DNA of 64,000 nt from a bacterium (GCA_021372615.1 JAJFUB010000102.1:30420-94419), one strand, 5' to 3'; positions 1 to 9,688 are shown, counted from the stretch's first letter. Made by a program: numbers and translations. Notes: generated from the sequence alone by a model not told the origin.

Positions 1-199
1 TGACGACCTCGAAGACCACGACGCTCCCCCTGAGGATGCTGATCCTCTGTGGCCCTGTTGCCGGCACACATTCCCCGGCGGCTGTCTCCCGGCAGATCCG
101 GAGTGGGACCATGCCTCGGGTCTGGCTGCTCATGTGTTGCCTCCCTTGCGTCCCCCTGGATGTGGGCCGGGGCGGTGGTGGGTGGCCAGGCGCCCTGCG

Positions 200-880
200 T
201 CAGTTCATGGCGGCGACGTTGTCATCGCGGACGGTCCACATGCCCGGCTCGGTGTCCTTCAGCCACTTGGCGTGGCCGTCACAGAAGACGTAGTTGTTGC
301 CGTCGTTGTGCTTGTCGGGGGTGCGGGGCAGACGGCCGACCTCGGTGAAGACCAGCGGGTCCGGGTCGCCGCTCCAGGCGCCGAAGATCTCCGGCCAGGT
401 CGAGTCGCAGGCCACCAGCGTCTCGGCCGGCCGGGCGATTTCGCCGATGGGGCACCTGGACAGTGAAGTGCTGGCATACCTTCCGCGATTGGACGTGATG
501 TTGAAAACGATGGCATAGGAGCCGTCGAGCGGGCTCGGGAGGCCCGGAGGGCGGCAACCACTGTAGGGAGTGGCCCACTTGAAGCTGGGGCAGAAGTTGA
601 TCTGCCAGTTATTGATGTAGGGCTGCAACACGTCTATGGGCCAGTACAGATCGCTGGACCCCGCGGCGCCGATGTAGAAGTACGTCATGGGCAGGCGCTC
701 ATCGTAGTCCTGCAGGTAGGCCATGAGCCCAATGCCGATCTGCTTGACGTTCGACAGGCAGCTCGCCTGTCGAGCTTTCTCACGGGCCTTGGCAAAGACC
801 GGAAACAGGATGGCGGCCAGGATCGCGATGATCGCGATGACAACCAGCAACTCGATCAGTGTGAAGCCTCGACGGGTCAT
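200..880 (-). CDS. Type II secretion-like pseudopilin (DUF1559 family)
   Basis: 226 residues. The N-terminus is a class III prepilin signal: a short basic leader (MTRRG), the cleavage context G-FTLIE, then a hydrophobic helix (residues about 6-27). It continues into [14 protein letters not shown] and a [14 protein letters not shown] stretch, typical of the DUF1559 pseudopilins abundant in Planctomycetes and Armatimonadota. The C-terminus carries the family's HxnDG-type motif ([17 protein letters not shown]). It would be processed by a prepilin peptidase and assembled in a pseudopilus or anchored at the surface. The ATG at 880 is preceded by an AGGAGG about 8 bases upstream, so I prefer it to longer in-frame extensions. 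No pilus assembly genes are adjacent, as is usual for this expanded family. Confidence 0.9.
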   Translation of the reverse strand: MTRRGFTLIELLVVIAIIAILAAILFPVFAKAREKARQASCLSNVKQIGIGLMAYLQDYDERLPMTYFYIGAAGSSDLYWPIDVLQPYINNWQINFCPSFKWATPYSGCRPPGLPSPLDGSYAIVFNITSNRGRYASTSLSRCPIGEIARPAETLVACDSTWPEIFGAWSGDPDPLVFTEVGRLPRTPDKHNDGNNYVFCDGHAKWLKDTEPGMWTVRDDNVAAMN

Positions 881-969
881 GGGGTCTGCCTCCTGCGTGA
901 TGGTAGAGACAATTCGTCCTTCGACGCCCCTCCCTCGCCTCCTGCCACAGTTGCCGAGGCCCCCTGCCC

Positions 970-1737
970 CTACTCCACGCCCATCGCCTTCAGGTTGTCG
1001 AAGCTGATCTTGAGGCTGTCGAACGGGTCGCGCTCGCACACGTCCTGCTCGACGATGTACCACTCGATCTGGGCGGCTTCGCAGGCGGCGATGATGCCGG
1101 CCCAATCCAGGTTGCCCTGCCCGATCTCACAGTAGTACTGCTTGCGGTCGCCGGTGATGCGCATGTCCTTGAAGTGGATGACCGGCAGCCTGCCCGCGCA
1201 CTTGTTGATCCACGCCACGGGGCTGGCGCCGCCGTGCTGCACCCAGTACGTGTCCAGCTCGAACTGGAAACCGACCGGGTCGCTGTCGCCGAAGAGGATG
1301 TCCATCCCGCGCGTGTCGCCGAAGTGCTGGAACTCCTGGCTGTGGTTGTGGTACACGAACGTCATGCCGGCTTCCTGCAGCTTCAAGCCCACCGCCGAGG
1401 CGTCCTTGGCGAACTCGCGGTAGCCGTCGGCGCTGCCGGTGTAGCGGGCACTCATGCCGCCGACGCCGGGGTACTTGCAGCCATAGGCCTGGTGGTCGGC
1501 GATCACGCCCGGCAGGTCCTCGACCATGCGGTCGAAGCTGACGTGGGTCGAGCAGATGGTGAGGCCGTTGTCGTCGCACACCTGGCGCAGCTCGGCGGGG
1601 TCCATCGGGCCGAGGGCCGAGAGCTGCACGGCCTCATAGCCGATGGCCGCGACCTTCGCCATCGTCTGCTTGATGTCATCGGGGGTCTTGGTGAAGTCAC
1701 GGACGGTATAGAGCTGAGCGGCGATCTGTGAAGCCAT
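970..1737 (-). CDS. Sugar phosphate isomerase/epimerase (xylose isomerase-like TIM barrel)
   Basis: 255 residues matching the AP-endonuclease-2/xylose-isomerase-like TIM barrel. It starts with AAQLYTVRD and a GYEAVQLSA strand. It contains the metal-site stretches [10 protein letters not shown] and [12 protein letters not shown] (Glu/Asp ligands), then VIHFKDM and a terminal WYIVEQD strand with its Glu. These positions match the metal ligands of inosose isomerase/2-keto-myo-inositol-type enzymes. The substrate cannot be told. ATG 1737 has GGAGG 5-6 bases upstream. Such proteins often work with Gfo/Idh oxidoreductases, several of which lie elsewhere in this window. Cytosolic, with no signal peptide. 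Confidence 0.88.
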   Translation of the reverse strand: MASQIAAQLYTVRDFTKTPDDIKQTMAKVAAIGYEAVQLSALGPMDPAELRQVCDDNGLTICSTHVSFDRMVEDLPGVIADHQAYGCKYPGVGGMSARYTGSADGYREFAKDASAVGLKLQEAGMTFVYHNHSQEFQHFGDTRGMDILFGDSDPVGFQFELDTYWVQHGGASPVAWINKCAGRLPVIHFKDMRITGDRKQYYCEIGQGNLDWAGIIAACEAAQIEWYIVEQDVCERDPFDSLKISFDNLKAMGVE

Positions 1738-1886
1738 GGGGGCCTCCTGATGGGTGGATGCTGGGTCATTCGCCGCTGGGGCAACGGGAACCTTCGCGGA
1801 GCAGGTCTCCGGTGCGCGTTGCGGGAATAGAGGCAGTATTGGCGCGCACTCTTGGCGCCGGCCACGCGCATGGAGGGCCGACCGGC

Positions 1887-2927
1887 ATGGCTCACGCCAC
1901 CGCCAGCGTTGCCGCACGACCAGACGCTCGGCCGCGGGTCCTGTTCATTGACGTCTTCAAGGGTCTGCTGGTCCTGGGGATGATCTACGGCCACGCGGCG
2001 TGCCTGCTCGGTGTGCGTGAGGTGTCCGTGGCCCGCGCCGTCATGGGCATCCTGAGCGTGTTTACGTTCCCGGGGTTCCTGTTCTGCTTCGGGTATGCCA
2101 CCGACCTGGCCTACCTGAGCCGGCCTCTGGGGCAGGTCTGGCGGCGCCTGCTCGTGACTGGCCTGCGGATTCTCTTGGCCTTCTACATCTCGGCGGCGTG
2201 CTTTCGCCTCTTGGTGTCCGAGACCGTGCTGTCGCCGGCGGTGCTGGGGCGTATCGTGACGCTCAGCGATGTGGCACCGTATTCGGAGTTTCTGATCGCC
2301 TTTGCCCTCTACATGCTGCTGGCGCTGGTCTGCTTCAAGCCGATCAGGGCCCTGCTGGAGCGCCCGCCGCTGTTCTGGGGGCTGATGGTGGCCCTGCTGG
2401 GGACTACGTTGATCCCCTACGACCGCATCCGCTCGGTGCACCTGGGCTTGCTGATCGGGACCGCAGCAACGCCGACGTACCCGGTGGTGCAGTTCGCGCC
2501 CTACTTCCTGATTGGCGCCTTCTTCCACCGGCACCAACTTCGGGTCAGTGGCCGCGTCGTCGCTCTGAGCGCGATATGCTCATCGGTCCTGACGACGTTC
2601 TATCTGTCAACACACGCCATTCCGTCGAACTACCCGCCCAGCCTGGTGTGGGTGTTGGGCGCGCCGCTGGCGTTGTGCCTGGTCTATCGCGCGTCAGACG
2701 CGCTGGCCGCCCGCCGTGGGGTGGTGCGCGACGCCATTCTGCGGTTTGGCCAGAATGCGCTGTTCGGTCTGCTGGCCAGCAACCTGATGCTGTTCGCGCT
2801 GGAGCGGGTGTGGCCTGGCCATCAGCTTCAGCCGGCTGGGTATGTGATCGTGGCGGTGGCGCTGATCGTCGTCATCTACTATCTCCTGCTCATCGTGCGC
2901 TTCGTCCCACCGCCGACCGGGGAGTAG
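1887..2927 (+). CDS. Multi-pass membrane acyltransferase-like protein (acyltransferase-3/DUF1624 type)
   Basis: 346 residues with about ten hydrophobic segments, the first beginning R-x-LFIDVFKGLLVLGMIYGH. An Arg/Asp pair followed by a helix carrying His is the usual opening of membrane acyltransferases of the acyltransferase-3, OpgC and DUF1624 types, which modify sugars at the cytoplasmic membrane. Short loops separate the segments and the protein ends in a hydrophobic helix plus RFVPPPTGE. The ATG at 1887 has a GGAGG about 10 bases upstream; further upstream the frame is open but looks non-coding. The substrate is unknown. It is divergent from the isomerase gene and precedes the large ATPase gene on the same strand. 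Confidence 0.6.
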   Translation: MAHATASVAARPDARPRVLFIDVFKGLLVLGMIYGHAACLLGVREVSVARAVMGILSVFTFPGFLFCFGYATDLAYLSRPLGQVWRRLLVTGLRILLAFYISAACFRLLVSETVLSPAVLGRIVTLSDVAPYSEFLIAFALYMLLALVCFKPIRALLERPPLFWGLMVALLGTTLIPYDRIRSVHLGLLIGTAATPTYPVVQFAPYFLIGAFFHRHQLRVSGRVVALSAICSSVLTTFYLSTHAIPSNYPPSLVWVLGAPLALCLVYRASDALAARRGVVRDAILRFGQNALFGLLASNLMLFALERVWPGHQLQPAGYVIVAVALIVVIYYLLLIVRFVPPPTGE

Positions 2928-2988
2928 CGCGCGACGGTCTGCAGGGGTACCGGGCCGGCCTGGCAGCCCGTCATCATAGGAACTCACA

Positions 2989-5900
2989 ATGCGCATCTCT
3001 GAAGTCATCCGTCTCAAGCCACAGGCCGAGGGTATCAGTCTGCCGCGGTTGCAGGAACTGCGGGAGGCGCTGGACCGGGAGTCCGAGGACCTCAGCCTCC
3101 TGACCGGGGCGCAGGCCGGGGAGATCATCGAGCCGTACATCACCCCCACCGACCCGGCCAGCGACCCGCTGTACCGGTTCCTCAAGGGCATTGCGGGCAA
3201 CGGCGGGCGTGGGGCGGGGCTGCTGGTGCGCGGGCCGCGCAGCAGCGGCAAGACGCACCTCCTGGCCGTGGCGGACCTGCTGCTGGAGTACCCCCGGGTG
3301 CGCCCGCTCATGGCGGCGACCCATGAAGGCTACGAGGCGCTGCTCAAGTCGCTGGAGCGGGTAGACCCGCTGCTGGTCGTGCCGGTGCCGCTGCAGGAGC
3401 ACCGGGCCCACGACGAGCACCTCGAGGATGTCTTCTTCGACCGCACCGAGCAGGAACTGCTGCGCAATCGGCACGGCCTCTCGGTGCCCCTGTCCGAACA
3501 CTCCTACGCCCTTGACCTGGTCGAGCGACACATCATCCCCCGGTACGGCGCCGAGCTGGATGCGCACGTCGCGCGTCTGCCGGGCTCCCAACGGTCGTGG
3601 CGCGATCTGCGCGACCGCAACCCCGCGGCGGCAGTAGCCGCCGCTCGGGCGTTCGCCCAGGACATCGGCTACCCGCTGGACTTCCGCCAATCGCGCGTCG
3701 AGCGGCTGGCGCGGCTACTGGACATCATCAGCGACCGGCGCTTCCGCGGCATCGTGTGGCTGGTGGACGATCTGGGCCAGTTCCTGGCCGCCACCGGCCA
3801 GAAGGCCGTGCGCAATGACGCCGCCTTCCTGGAGTTCCTCGGCCAGCGCAGCAAGATCGCCCCACTGTACGTGCTGGCCACCATGAACACGTCGCCGGAC
3901 CAGACTGCCGGCATCGAGCCGTACATGCTGGCCAACATCCTCGACAACTACGAGGTGGTGGACCTCAGCGCCGCCGACATGCGGCGGGTGGCCCTGCAGC
4001 GCTCGGTCAGCGTCAGCGACGAGGGCCGGCTGCGGACGACCGTCGGCGAGGTATGGGATCAGTACCGGCAGGCCTGTGGACGCGTCAGCTTCAGTGAGGA
4101 GGACCTGCAGGCATCGTACCCGCTGCATCCGCTCGCGCAGACCTGCCTGGAGTCGGTCTACAGCCGCTTCCTCAATGAGGCCGACGGGCTGGCGGACTTC
4201 CTGCAGGCCCTCAGCGCTTCGGGTGCCGGGGCAGTGATGGACCGCCAGGCCCACCAGTTGCTGTCCCTGCAGGAGATCCTGCAGCATGTCGCCGGGCGGC
4301 TGAGCGCCCACCCGCAGGCCGCACCGTACCTGCACGAGGCGCTCGAATACTACGTCCACAACGGCCCGCAGCTCTACGCCCCGAACCCCGACCTGCCGCT
4401 GATGCTGGCCCGCAGCCTGACCGCGCTCCGGCTGGGCAACCTGTCCGCGCCGCTGGACACGCTGGTCGAGACGATCGGGCTCGACGAGCAGGGGCGGGCG
4501 CGGGTGACTGTGGCGCAGGCGCGCGAGGCGTTGGAGCAGATGCGCCTGCGAGGGCGCTATGTGGATGTGCGCCGCGGCGCCACACCTGAGGGGGACGCGT
4601 ACTACATTGATGTCGAAACGAGCCTCACGGAGCTGGCCCGGCGGCAACTGGTGACGCTGAAGGCGTCGCTGGCCGATGACGACCCGCGCGTGTGGGATGC
4701 GGCCACGTCCGCGACGTCGAGCGTGGTGCTGCCGCTGGCCGATCTGCAGGAGCCGCGCCTGCTCGAAGTGCCGTGGGCCAACTCCGCGCGGGTGCTGCAG
4801 GCCCAGACGTGCTCGCTGACGAGCCTGTCCGGCGACCGGCTGGCGGCACGCTCCGCTGATCTGGCCGACAGCGGGACGGTCGAGGACATCCGGCTGCACA
4901 TCGCCGAGATTCTGCGGGCAGGTGAGCAGCGCGGGGCCTGGCGTGATGCCGCCGGGATCCTGCCCCAGAACCGCTGGGCGGCCGGCGTGCTGGCCTGGCT
5001 GCCCCAGGAGCTGTCCTCCGAGGAGCTGGACCGCCTCAAGGAGTTCGCGGCGTGCCGGGCGCTGCTGCAGGCGCCCGGGGCGCACGTGGATACGCGCCTG
5101 CACGACCGCCTGCTCGAAGAGGCCTCGCGCCTGGGCAATGAGGTCCGGGCGATGATCGAGAACGCCTACATGGGCGGCGAGGTCGTGTCCGGGCAGGCGA
5201 CGGTGGCGCGGGCAGCGGACCTGGCCGCCACGCGCGGCGACTGGCCGGCCACGCTGGCGGCCCTCGCCCACCCGGCGCTGGCGCGGCTGTATCCGAAGTA
5301 CCGAGACATCGCGCCCCGGCAGGCGCTGGCCGCTGAGACCGCGCCGGGGATCGTGCGCCGCCTGCTCGGCCCTGACGGGCTGGTCTGGCCCGACGACTCC
5401 GACGCCGGCGACCTCGCGGGGAACGTGCTGGCGCCACTGCAACTGGTGCGGCGCGAGGGCGAGAGCTGGCGGCTGCAGGTGGAGCAGAGCGAAGCAGCCG
5501 GCGAGGTGATGGATCGCGTGCGCCGCCGCGACCAGACGCCCGAGCACCAGCCGGGCCGCCCCATGGCCTACCACGACCTGCAGCGGCACATGGCCAAGTC
5601 CGTCTTCGGGCTGCCACCGGCGCTGTATGAAGTGCTCGTGGCGGCGCTGATCCGCGCGGGCTATCTCGTGGCGCTCGACGGCGAGAGACAGATCATCCAG
5701 CTTCAGGACCTGGCCGGGTCGCTGGAGCGAACGGTGACGTATGTCGCGCGGGCGGCGCTGCTGAGCGTCGGCGAATGGCAAGACCTGACGCGGGCCACGC
5801 GGGTGCTGCTCGAGCGTATGGTGCCACGCGCCGACCATGCGCTGCAGACGGACATCTGGGAGGCGTTGCGCACCGCCCGCGAGGAGCGGACCCACGAGCT

Positions 5901-6993
5901 GGCGCGGCTGCGGCGACTCGTCGAGGCGCTGTGGCAGCGGCTGGGGCAGGAGCCCGTCCAGTGGCGCGAGACCATGCAGGCCCTGGCAGAGCTGCAGCAG
6001 GTGTACGATGCCCTCGACCCCAACGTGCTGCCCGCGCAGAGCCTGGCGCGCTTCCTGGATGCGGTGCGCCCGCTGCTGCAGGGGACGCCCAGCCGGCTGT
6101 CTCAGTTGCTGCGCGAGGTCCAGGCCCTGGAGCTGTTCTTCAGCCGCACCGCCGAGGATGTCGTCACGATCTACGACTACCTGCGCAGCCCGGAACTGGC
6201 CGAAGTGCCGGACCCGGACTTCCAGAACCGGCGCGGGCAACTGCTCACGCTCATTGACGGCGGCGAGAGCCTCATTGCCGATGAGACGGCCTTCCGGCGG
6301 CTGGTGCAGATCATCCTCTCGATCTACAAGCGCCGCTATATCGCGTGGCACACGCGCTGCTACCGGATGTCGGTGTTCGACAAGTACCGCACGCTCAAGT
6401 CCGCGCCGGAACTGCGGGTGCTGGCGCACCTGGAGCGGCTGAGCATCAAGCCGCACCACGAGGGGGCGCATGCCGTCGAACTGGTCGAGGCCCAGGAAGC
6501 CCGGCGGTGTGCGTTCCCCGGGCTGCACGAGGCGCTCGACCAGGCGCCGACATGCCCCCAGTGCCATCTGCGCCTGGACGAGGAGCCGGAGTTGGTCCCG
6601 CTGGAGGAGATCAAGGCGCTGGCGGACCAGGAGGTGGCCGGGTACGTGGTCGAGCTGCGCCGCCCCGCCTTCCAGACAGCCCTGCGTGCCTATGCCGAGG
6701 CGCTGCCTCAGCGCGGCGAGCTCGCCACGCGTCTGGAGCAACTGGCCAACCTGGGCGAGAACCCGCCGGCGCGCACGCTGCTCTCCATCCTGACCGACGA
6801 GGTCATCATCCATCTGAACCGCGTCTTGTCGGGCCAGCAGGTCAGGCCGCGCAACTTCGGGCAGCTACGCACGGTCCTGGCGGGGCGTACGCTCAGCCGG
6901 GAGGAAGCCCAGCAGCTCTTCCAGAAGTGGCTGGAGGGTGAGGACGGCGAGCGCGGGGACGAACGTGACGAAGTGATACACGTCGAGCCATAA
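2989..6993 (+). CDS. Very large P-loop ATPase, BREX BrxC/PglY- or DUF6079-like
   Basis: 1334 residues. Near the N-terminus is a clear Walker A, GPRSSGKT (82-89), and a Walker B-like strand WLVDDL (257-262). The upstream EIIEPYITPTD...LLVRG segment also resembles the N-terminus of BrxC/PglY and DUF6079 ATPases. The long middle is helical with many Leu/Arg/Glu repeats. Near the C-terminus a partial zinc-ribbon-like group is visible (Cys1174, then CPQCH at 1189-1193), which I recall from DUF6079-type proteins. The family assignment rests on architecture and memory, not a search. In known BREX/Pgl systems such ATPases sit with PglZ, a DNA methyltransferase and others; none is within this window, so its role here is open. 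AGGA precedes the ATG. A Gfo/Idh gene follows after 36 bases. Confidence 0.6.
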   Translation: MRISEVIRLKPQAEGISLPRLQELREALDRESEDLSLLTGAQAGEIIEPYITPTDPASDPLYRFLKGIAGNGGRGAGLLVRGPRSSGKTHLLAVADLLLEYPRVRPLMAATHEGYEALLKSLERVDPLLVVPVPLQEHRAHDEHLEDVFFDRTEQELLRNRHGLSVPLSEHSYALDLVERHIIPRYGAELDAHVARLPGSQRSWRDLRDRNPAAAVAAARAFAQDIGYPLDFRQSRVERLARLLDIISDRRFRGIVWLVDDLGQFLAATGQKAVRNDAAFLEFLGQRSKIAPLYVLATMNTSPDQTAGIEPYMLANILDNYEVVDLSAADMRRVALQRSVSVSDEGRLRTTVGEVWDQYRQACGRVSFSEEDLQASYPLHPLAQTCLESVYSRFLNEADGLADFLQALSASGAGAVMDRQAHQLLSLQEILQHVAGRLSAHPQAAPYLHEALEYYVHNGPQLYAPNPDLPLMLARSLTALRLGNLSAPLDTLVETIGLDEQGRARVTVAQAREALEQMRLRGRYVDVRRGATPEGDAYYIDVETSLTELARRQLVTLKASLADDDPRVWDAATSATSSVVLPLADLQEPRLLEVPWANSARVLQAQTCSLTSLSGDRLAARSADLADSGTVEDIRLHIAEILRAGEQRGAWRDAAGILPQNRWAAGVLAWLPQELSSEELDRLKEFAACRALLQAPGAHVDTRLHDRLLEEASRLGNEVRAMIENAYMGGEVVSGQATVARAADLAATRGDWPATLAALAHPALARLYPKYRDIAPRQALAAETAPGIVRRLLGPDGLVWPDDSDAGDLAGNVLAPLQLVRREGESWRLQVEQSEAAGEVMDRVRRRDQTPEHQPGRPMAYHDLQRHMAKSVFGLPPALYEVLVAALIRAGYLVALDGERQIIQLQDLAGSLERTVTYVARAALLSVGEWQDLTRATRVLLERMVPRADHALQTDIWEALRTAREERTHELARLRRLVEALWQRLGQEPVQWRETMQALAELQQVYDALDPNVLPAQSLARFLDAVRPLLQGTPSRLSQLLREVQALELFFSRTAEDVVTIYDYLRSPELAEVPDPDFQNRRGQLLTLIDGGESLIADETAFRRLVQIILSIYKRRYIAWHTRCYRMSVFDKYRTLKSAPELRVLAHLERLSIKPHHEGAHAVELVEAQEARRCAFPGLHEALDQAPTCPQCHLRLDEEPELVPLEEIKALADQEVAGYVVELRRPAFQTALRAYAEALPQRGELATRLEQLANLGENPPARTLLSILTDEVIIHLNRVLSGQQVRPRNFGQLRTVLAGRTLSREEAQQLFQKWLEGEDGERGDERDEVIHVEP

Positions 6994-7029
6994 CCACGGG
7001 GGCACTCGTTATCTTACAGGAGGAAGCAC

Positions 7030-8028
7030 ATGTCGGAAGTCCGGGTCGGTCTGCAGGGCTGTGGCGGGATGGGCAAGGGGCTCGTCAGCCAACTCATCAC
7101 CATCGAGGGCGCGAAGCTGGTCGCCGGGGCCGATTGCTTCGAGGAGAGCCGCGCCAAGTTCGCCGAGGAGCACAACGTCCCTGTCTTCGAGAGCCTGTCG
7201 GACATGCTGGCGAATGGCGGCGTGGATGCGGTCATCGTGGCCACGCCGAACAACTTCCATGCGCCCAACACCATTGAGGTCGCGCAGGCCGGCAAGCACG
7301 TCTTTTGTGAGAAGCCCATGGCCCTGACGCTGCAGGACTGCCAGGCCATGATTGACGCCTGCAAGCAGGCGGGCGTCAAGCTGCAGATCGGCCAGGTGCT
7401 GCGCTACATCCCGGACTTCCGGACGGCCATCGAGCTGGTGCGCCAGGGCGACCTGGGGCAGCCCCGGCATGGCTTGATCTGCCGCTACTCGGCCCCCCGA
7501 CCCGACTGGGGCCACACCTGGCGGGACGACCCGGAGAAGGTCGGCCACTACCTGTTCGAGGTCTCGGTGCATGAGATTGACTTCATGCGCTGCGTGTTCG
7601 GCAAGCCGGTCGCGGTGAGCGGCTGGGATGTGGCGCTGCACGGCGATGACCGGCTCTGGGCTCGCGCCACCACCGGCGCCGTCGAGTTCGAGGGCGGCGG
7701 GATGTGCCTCATCATCGAGGGCATGTTCAATCCCATCGGCCGCACCGAGGTGGAGATCTCCGGCAGCGAGGGCGCGGTGCGCTTCCAGTGGGGCAAGCAG
7801 TTCCAGTACAAGTCCATCAGCGGCCAGGGCGACTGGGAGAAGCCGTCGGCGGAGCTGGCGGTCGGCGGCGAGGACGGCCGGCGGCGCGAGCTGCGCGAGT
7901 GGATCGAGGCCATCGCCAACGACACGCCCGCCACGATCCCCGGCGAGGAGGGCAAGGCCAACATCGAGCTGGCCCTGGCGATCCTGGAGTCCAGCAAGCG
8001 CCAGTCACGGGTCGAGTTGCCGCTCTGA
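7030..8028 (+). CDS. Gfo/Idh/MocA family NAD(P)-dependent oxidoreductase
   Basis: 332 residues. The N-terminal Rossmann fold starts VRVGLQGCGGMGKG. The family signature FCEKPMAL (EKP with catalytic Lys) follows at about residue 95, then the C-terminal substrate domain with a VHEIDFMRCVFG helix bearing the usual His/Asp. These enzymes oxidise or epimerise sugars, cyclitols or their derivatives with NAD(P). The substrate cannot be predicted. AGGAGG lies just before ATG 7030. It is followed by a pair of inverted palindromic repeats and then the acyl-CoA ligase gene, so co-transcription with the ligase is possible. Confidence 0.92.
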   Translation: MSEVRVGLQGCGGMGKGLVSQLITIEGAKLVAGADCFEESRAKFAEEHNVPVFESLSDMLANGGVDAVIVATPNNFHAPNTIEVAQAGKHVFCEKPMALTLQDCQAMIDACKQAGVKLQIGQVLRYIPDFRTAIELVRQGDLGQPRHGLICRYSAPRPDWGHTWRDDPEKVGHYLFEVSVHEIDFMRCVFGKPVAVSGWDVALHGDDRLWARATTGAVEFEGGGMCLIIEGMFNPIGRTEVEISGSEGAVRFQWGKQFQYKSISGQGDWEKPSAELAVGGEDGRRRELREWIEAIANDTPATIPGEEGKANIELALAILESSKRQSRVELPL

Positions 8029-8036
8029 GAGAGCAC

Positions 8037-8116
8037 CTGTGGGGCGGGAGCTTGTGCCCCGCCCATGCCGTCTGAGTGATGCCCTGTGGGGCGGGGTACA
8101 AGCCCCCGCCCTACAG
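8037..8116. repeat. Two inverted copies of a GGGCGGG palindromic element
   Basis: Two palindromes of about 30 bases (8037-8064 and 8084-8116). Each has a GGGCGGG arm, a core CTTGT and a CCCCGCCC arm. The second is the reverse complement of the first, with few changes. They occupy most of the gap between the Gfo/Idh and ligase genes and could fold separately or pair with each other into one long stem. The relationship is visible directly; a role as terminator, mRNA stabiliser or mobile element is inference. Confidence 0.75.
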
Positions 8117-8140
8117 TCGTTTCTTCAGGAGAACCCACTC

Positions 8141-9688
8141 ATGCCCATCGGTCTCCCCCACATCGCCGCCTTCTGGGACAACACCGTCGCCAAGCTCCCG
8201 AACGCCCTGGCACTCGTGTACGAGGACCAGACGCTCACATACGCCGAGGCGGATGCGCTCATCGCCCGCCTGGCCGGCCATCTGGCCGACGTCGCCGGGG
8301 TCGGCAAGGGCGACCGGGTCTGCCTGGCCCTGCCCAACTGCCCGGAGTTCATCGTGGCGTACTGGGCGACGCTGCGGCTCGGGGCGGTCGTGGCTCCGGT
8401 GAACACCCGCCTGCGGGCCGATGAGCTGCAGTATGTGCTGAGGAACTGCGACCCGAAGGTCGTCGTCGTGCATGAGCAGACCGCTGCGGCCACGTGCGAG
8501 GCGCTGGCGGCGGAGGGGCTGACGCCGCATGTGCTCGTAGCGGGCAAAGCAGGGGGTAGTGCGGGCTTCCAGCTCGCCCCCTTGGACCTGGAGGCCTTAG
8601 GCGGGCTGGAAGCCCGCACTACTGCTAACGATATCGCCGCCGATGACCTCGCCGTGATCCTCCACACCTCGGGCACCACCGGCGTCCCCAAGGGCGCGAT
8701 GATGCGCCACAGCGACTTGCTGCTCAATGTCTGGAACGCCATCCTGGCCCACTCGCTGCGCCATGAGGACCGGCACCTGCTCGTCATCCCGTGCTTCGCG
8801 CCGACCGCCTCATACAGCCTCCTGGCCAGTTGCGCGTACCTGGGCGCGGCGATCATCATCGCCCCGCGTCCGCAGCCGGCCGAGATACTCGATCTCATCG
8901 AGCGCCACCGCTGCACGACCTTCATCGGCGTGCCCACGCTGTTCCATCTCGTGCTGCAGGAGGCACGCCTGGCGAGCGCGGACCTGTCGTCACTGCGGCT
9001 GATCGCCTACAGCGGCTCCCCCATGCCCACGCGCACCATCCGCCTGCTGCGGGAGCGCTTCCCCGGCGTGGCGCTGCACAACTTCTTCGGACTGACCGAG
9101 ACGATCTCCATCACCCATGTCCTGCCCTCGGCCGACGCCGCCGAGCGGGCCGACTCCATCGGCAAGCTGCTGCCCGAGGTGTACGCGAAGATCGTGGATG
9201 AGCATGACGTCGAGGTGCCCGCCGGTGAGGTCGGGGAGCTGTGCCTGCGGCGGGACAACGTGATCCCCGGCTACTGGAACCGGCCGGGGCTGCTGGAGGA
9301 GGCCATCAAGGACGGCTGGTTCCACACCGGCGACTTCGCCCGGGTCGACGCGCAGGGGTACTTCACCGTTCAGGGGCGCAAGAAGGAGATGATCATCGTC
9401 GCCGGGCAGAACGTGTATGCCCACGAGGTGGAGTTGGTCATCCTGCAGCATGACGGTGTGCGCGAGGTGGCCGTGGTGGGCATCCCGGCGACCGGCGCGC
9501 GAGCGGCGCTGGGGGAGCTGGTCAAAGCCGTGGTCGTGTGCCAGCCCGATGTGACGCTGCGCGACCTGGACATCAAGCGCCACTGCGCCGGGCTGCTGCC
9601 CAGCTACAAGGTGCCGCAGGTGGTGGAGTTCCGCGAGGAGCTGCCGCGCAACCCGACGGGGAAAGTGCTGAAGCGGGAGCTGCAGTGA
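8141..9688 (+). CDS. Acyl-CoA synthetase / AMP-dependent ligase (long-chain-fatty-acid-CoA ligase type)
   Basis: 515 residues of the ANL superfamily. Visible motifs are the P-loop-like LHTSGTTGVPKGAMM, the FFGLTE motif, WFHTGDFARVD (adenylate-binding Asp) and GRKKEMIIVAGQNVYAHEVE. The C-terminal PTGKVLKREL supplies the catalytic Lys. It activates a carboxylic acid with ATP and couples it to CoA or a similar thiol; the chain is unknown. The ATG at 8141 has AGGAG about 9 bases upstream. Just before the SGTTG motif (residues about 137-162) is an extra segment, SAGFQLAPLDLEAL plus GGLEARTTA. It is encoded by a large inverted repeat and is absent from typical homologues as I know them, apparently a palindrome inserted in frame. 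Confidence 0.92.
   Translation: MPIGLPHIAAFWDNTVAKLPNALALVYEDQTLTYAEADALIARLAGHLADVAGVGKGDRVCLALPNCPEFIVAYWATLRLGAVVAPVNTRLRADELQYVLRNCDPKVVVVHEQTAAATCEALAAEGLTPHVLVAGKAGGSAGFQLAPLDLEALGGLEARTTANDIAADDLAVILHTSGTTGVPKGAMMRHSDLLLNVWNAILAHSLRHEDRHLLVIPCFAPTASYSLLASCAYLGAAIIIAPRPQPAEILDLIERHRCTTFIGVPTLFHLVLQEARLASADLSSLRLIAYSGSPMPTRTIRLLRERFPGVALHNFFGLTETISITHVLPSADAAERADSIGKLLPEVYAKIVDEHDVEVPAGEVGELCLRRDNVIPGYWNRPGLLEEAIKDGWFHTGDFARVDAQGYFTVQGRKKEMIIVAGQNVYAHEVELVILQHDGVREVAVVGIPATGARAALGELVKAVVVCQPDVTLRDLDIKRHCAGLLPSYKVPQVVEFREELPRNPTGKVLKRELQ
8556..8622. repeat. Inverted repeat (GTAGTGCGGGCTTCCAG family) inside ligase gene
   Basis: A perfect 17-base inverted repeat: GTAGTGCGGGCTTCCAG at 8556-8572 and its complement at 8606-8622, with a 33-base loop. 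The same arm recurs three times at 49145-49319. The copy lies wholly within the ligase reading frame, in the region between the N-terminal subdomain and the ATP-binding motif, and adds about 25 residues without a stop or frameshift. Confidence 0.85.

Noticed and set aside
36..466. Short open frames at the left edge
   Set aside because: Overlapping each other and the pseudopilin gene, with no ribosome-binding site or recognisable product; I see no gene in 1-199.
3715..6813. Minus-strand open frame of 1032 codons opposite the large ATPase gene
   Set aside because: It is an antisense shadow of high-GC coding sequence; composition is Arg/Gln/His-rich with no domain and the plus-strand gene has clear ATPase motifs.
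2989..9688. A full BREX or Pgl phage-defence locus
   Set aside because: Only the ATPase resembles the system; no PglZ, methyltransferase, Lon-like BrxL or BrxA/B genes are visible in the window.
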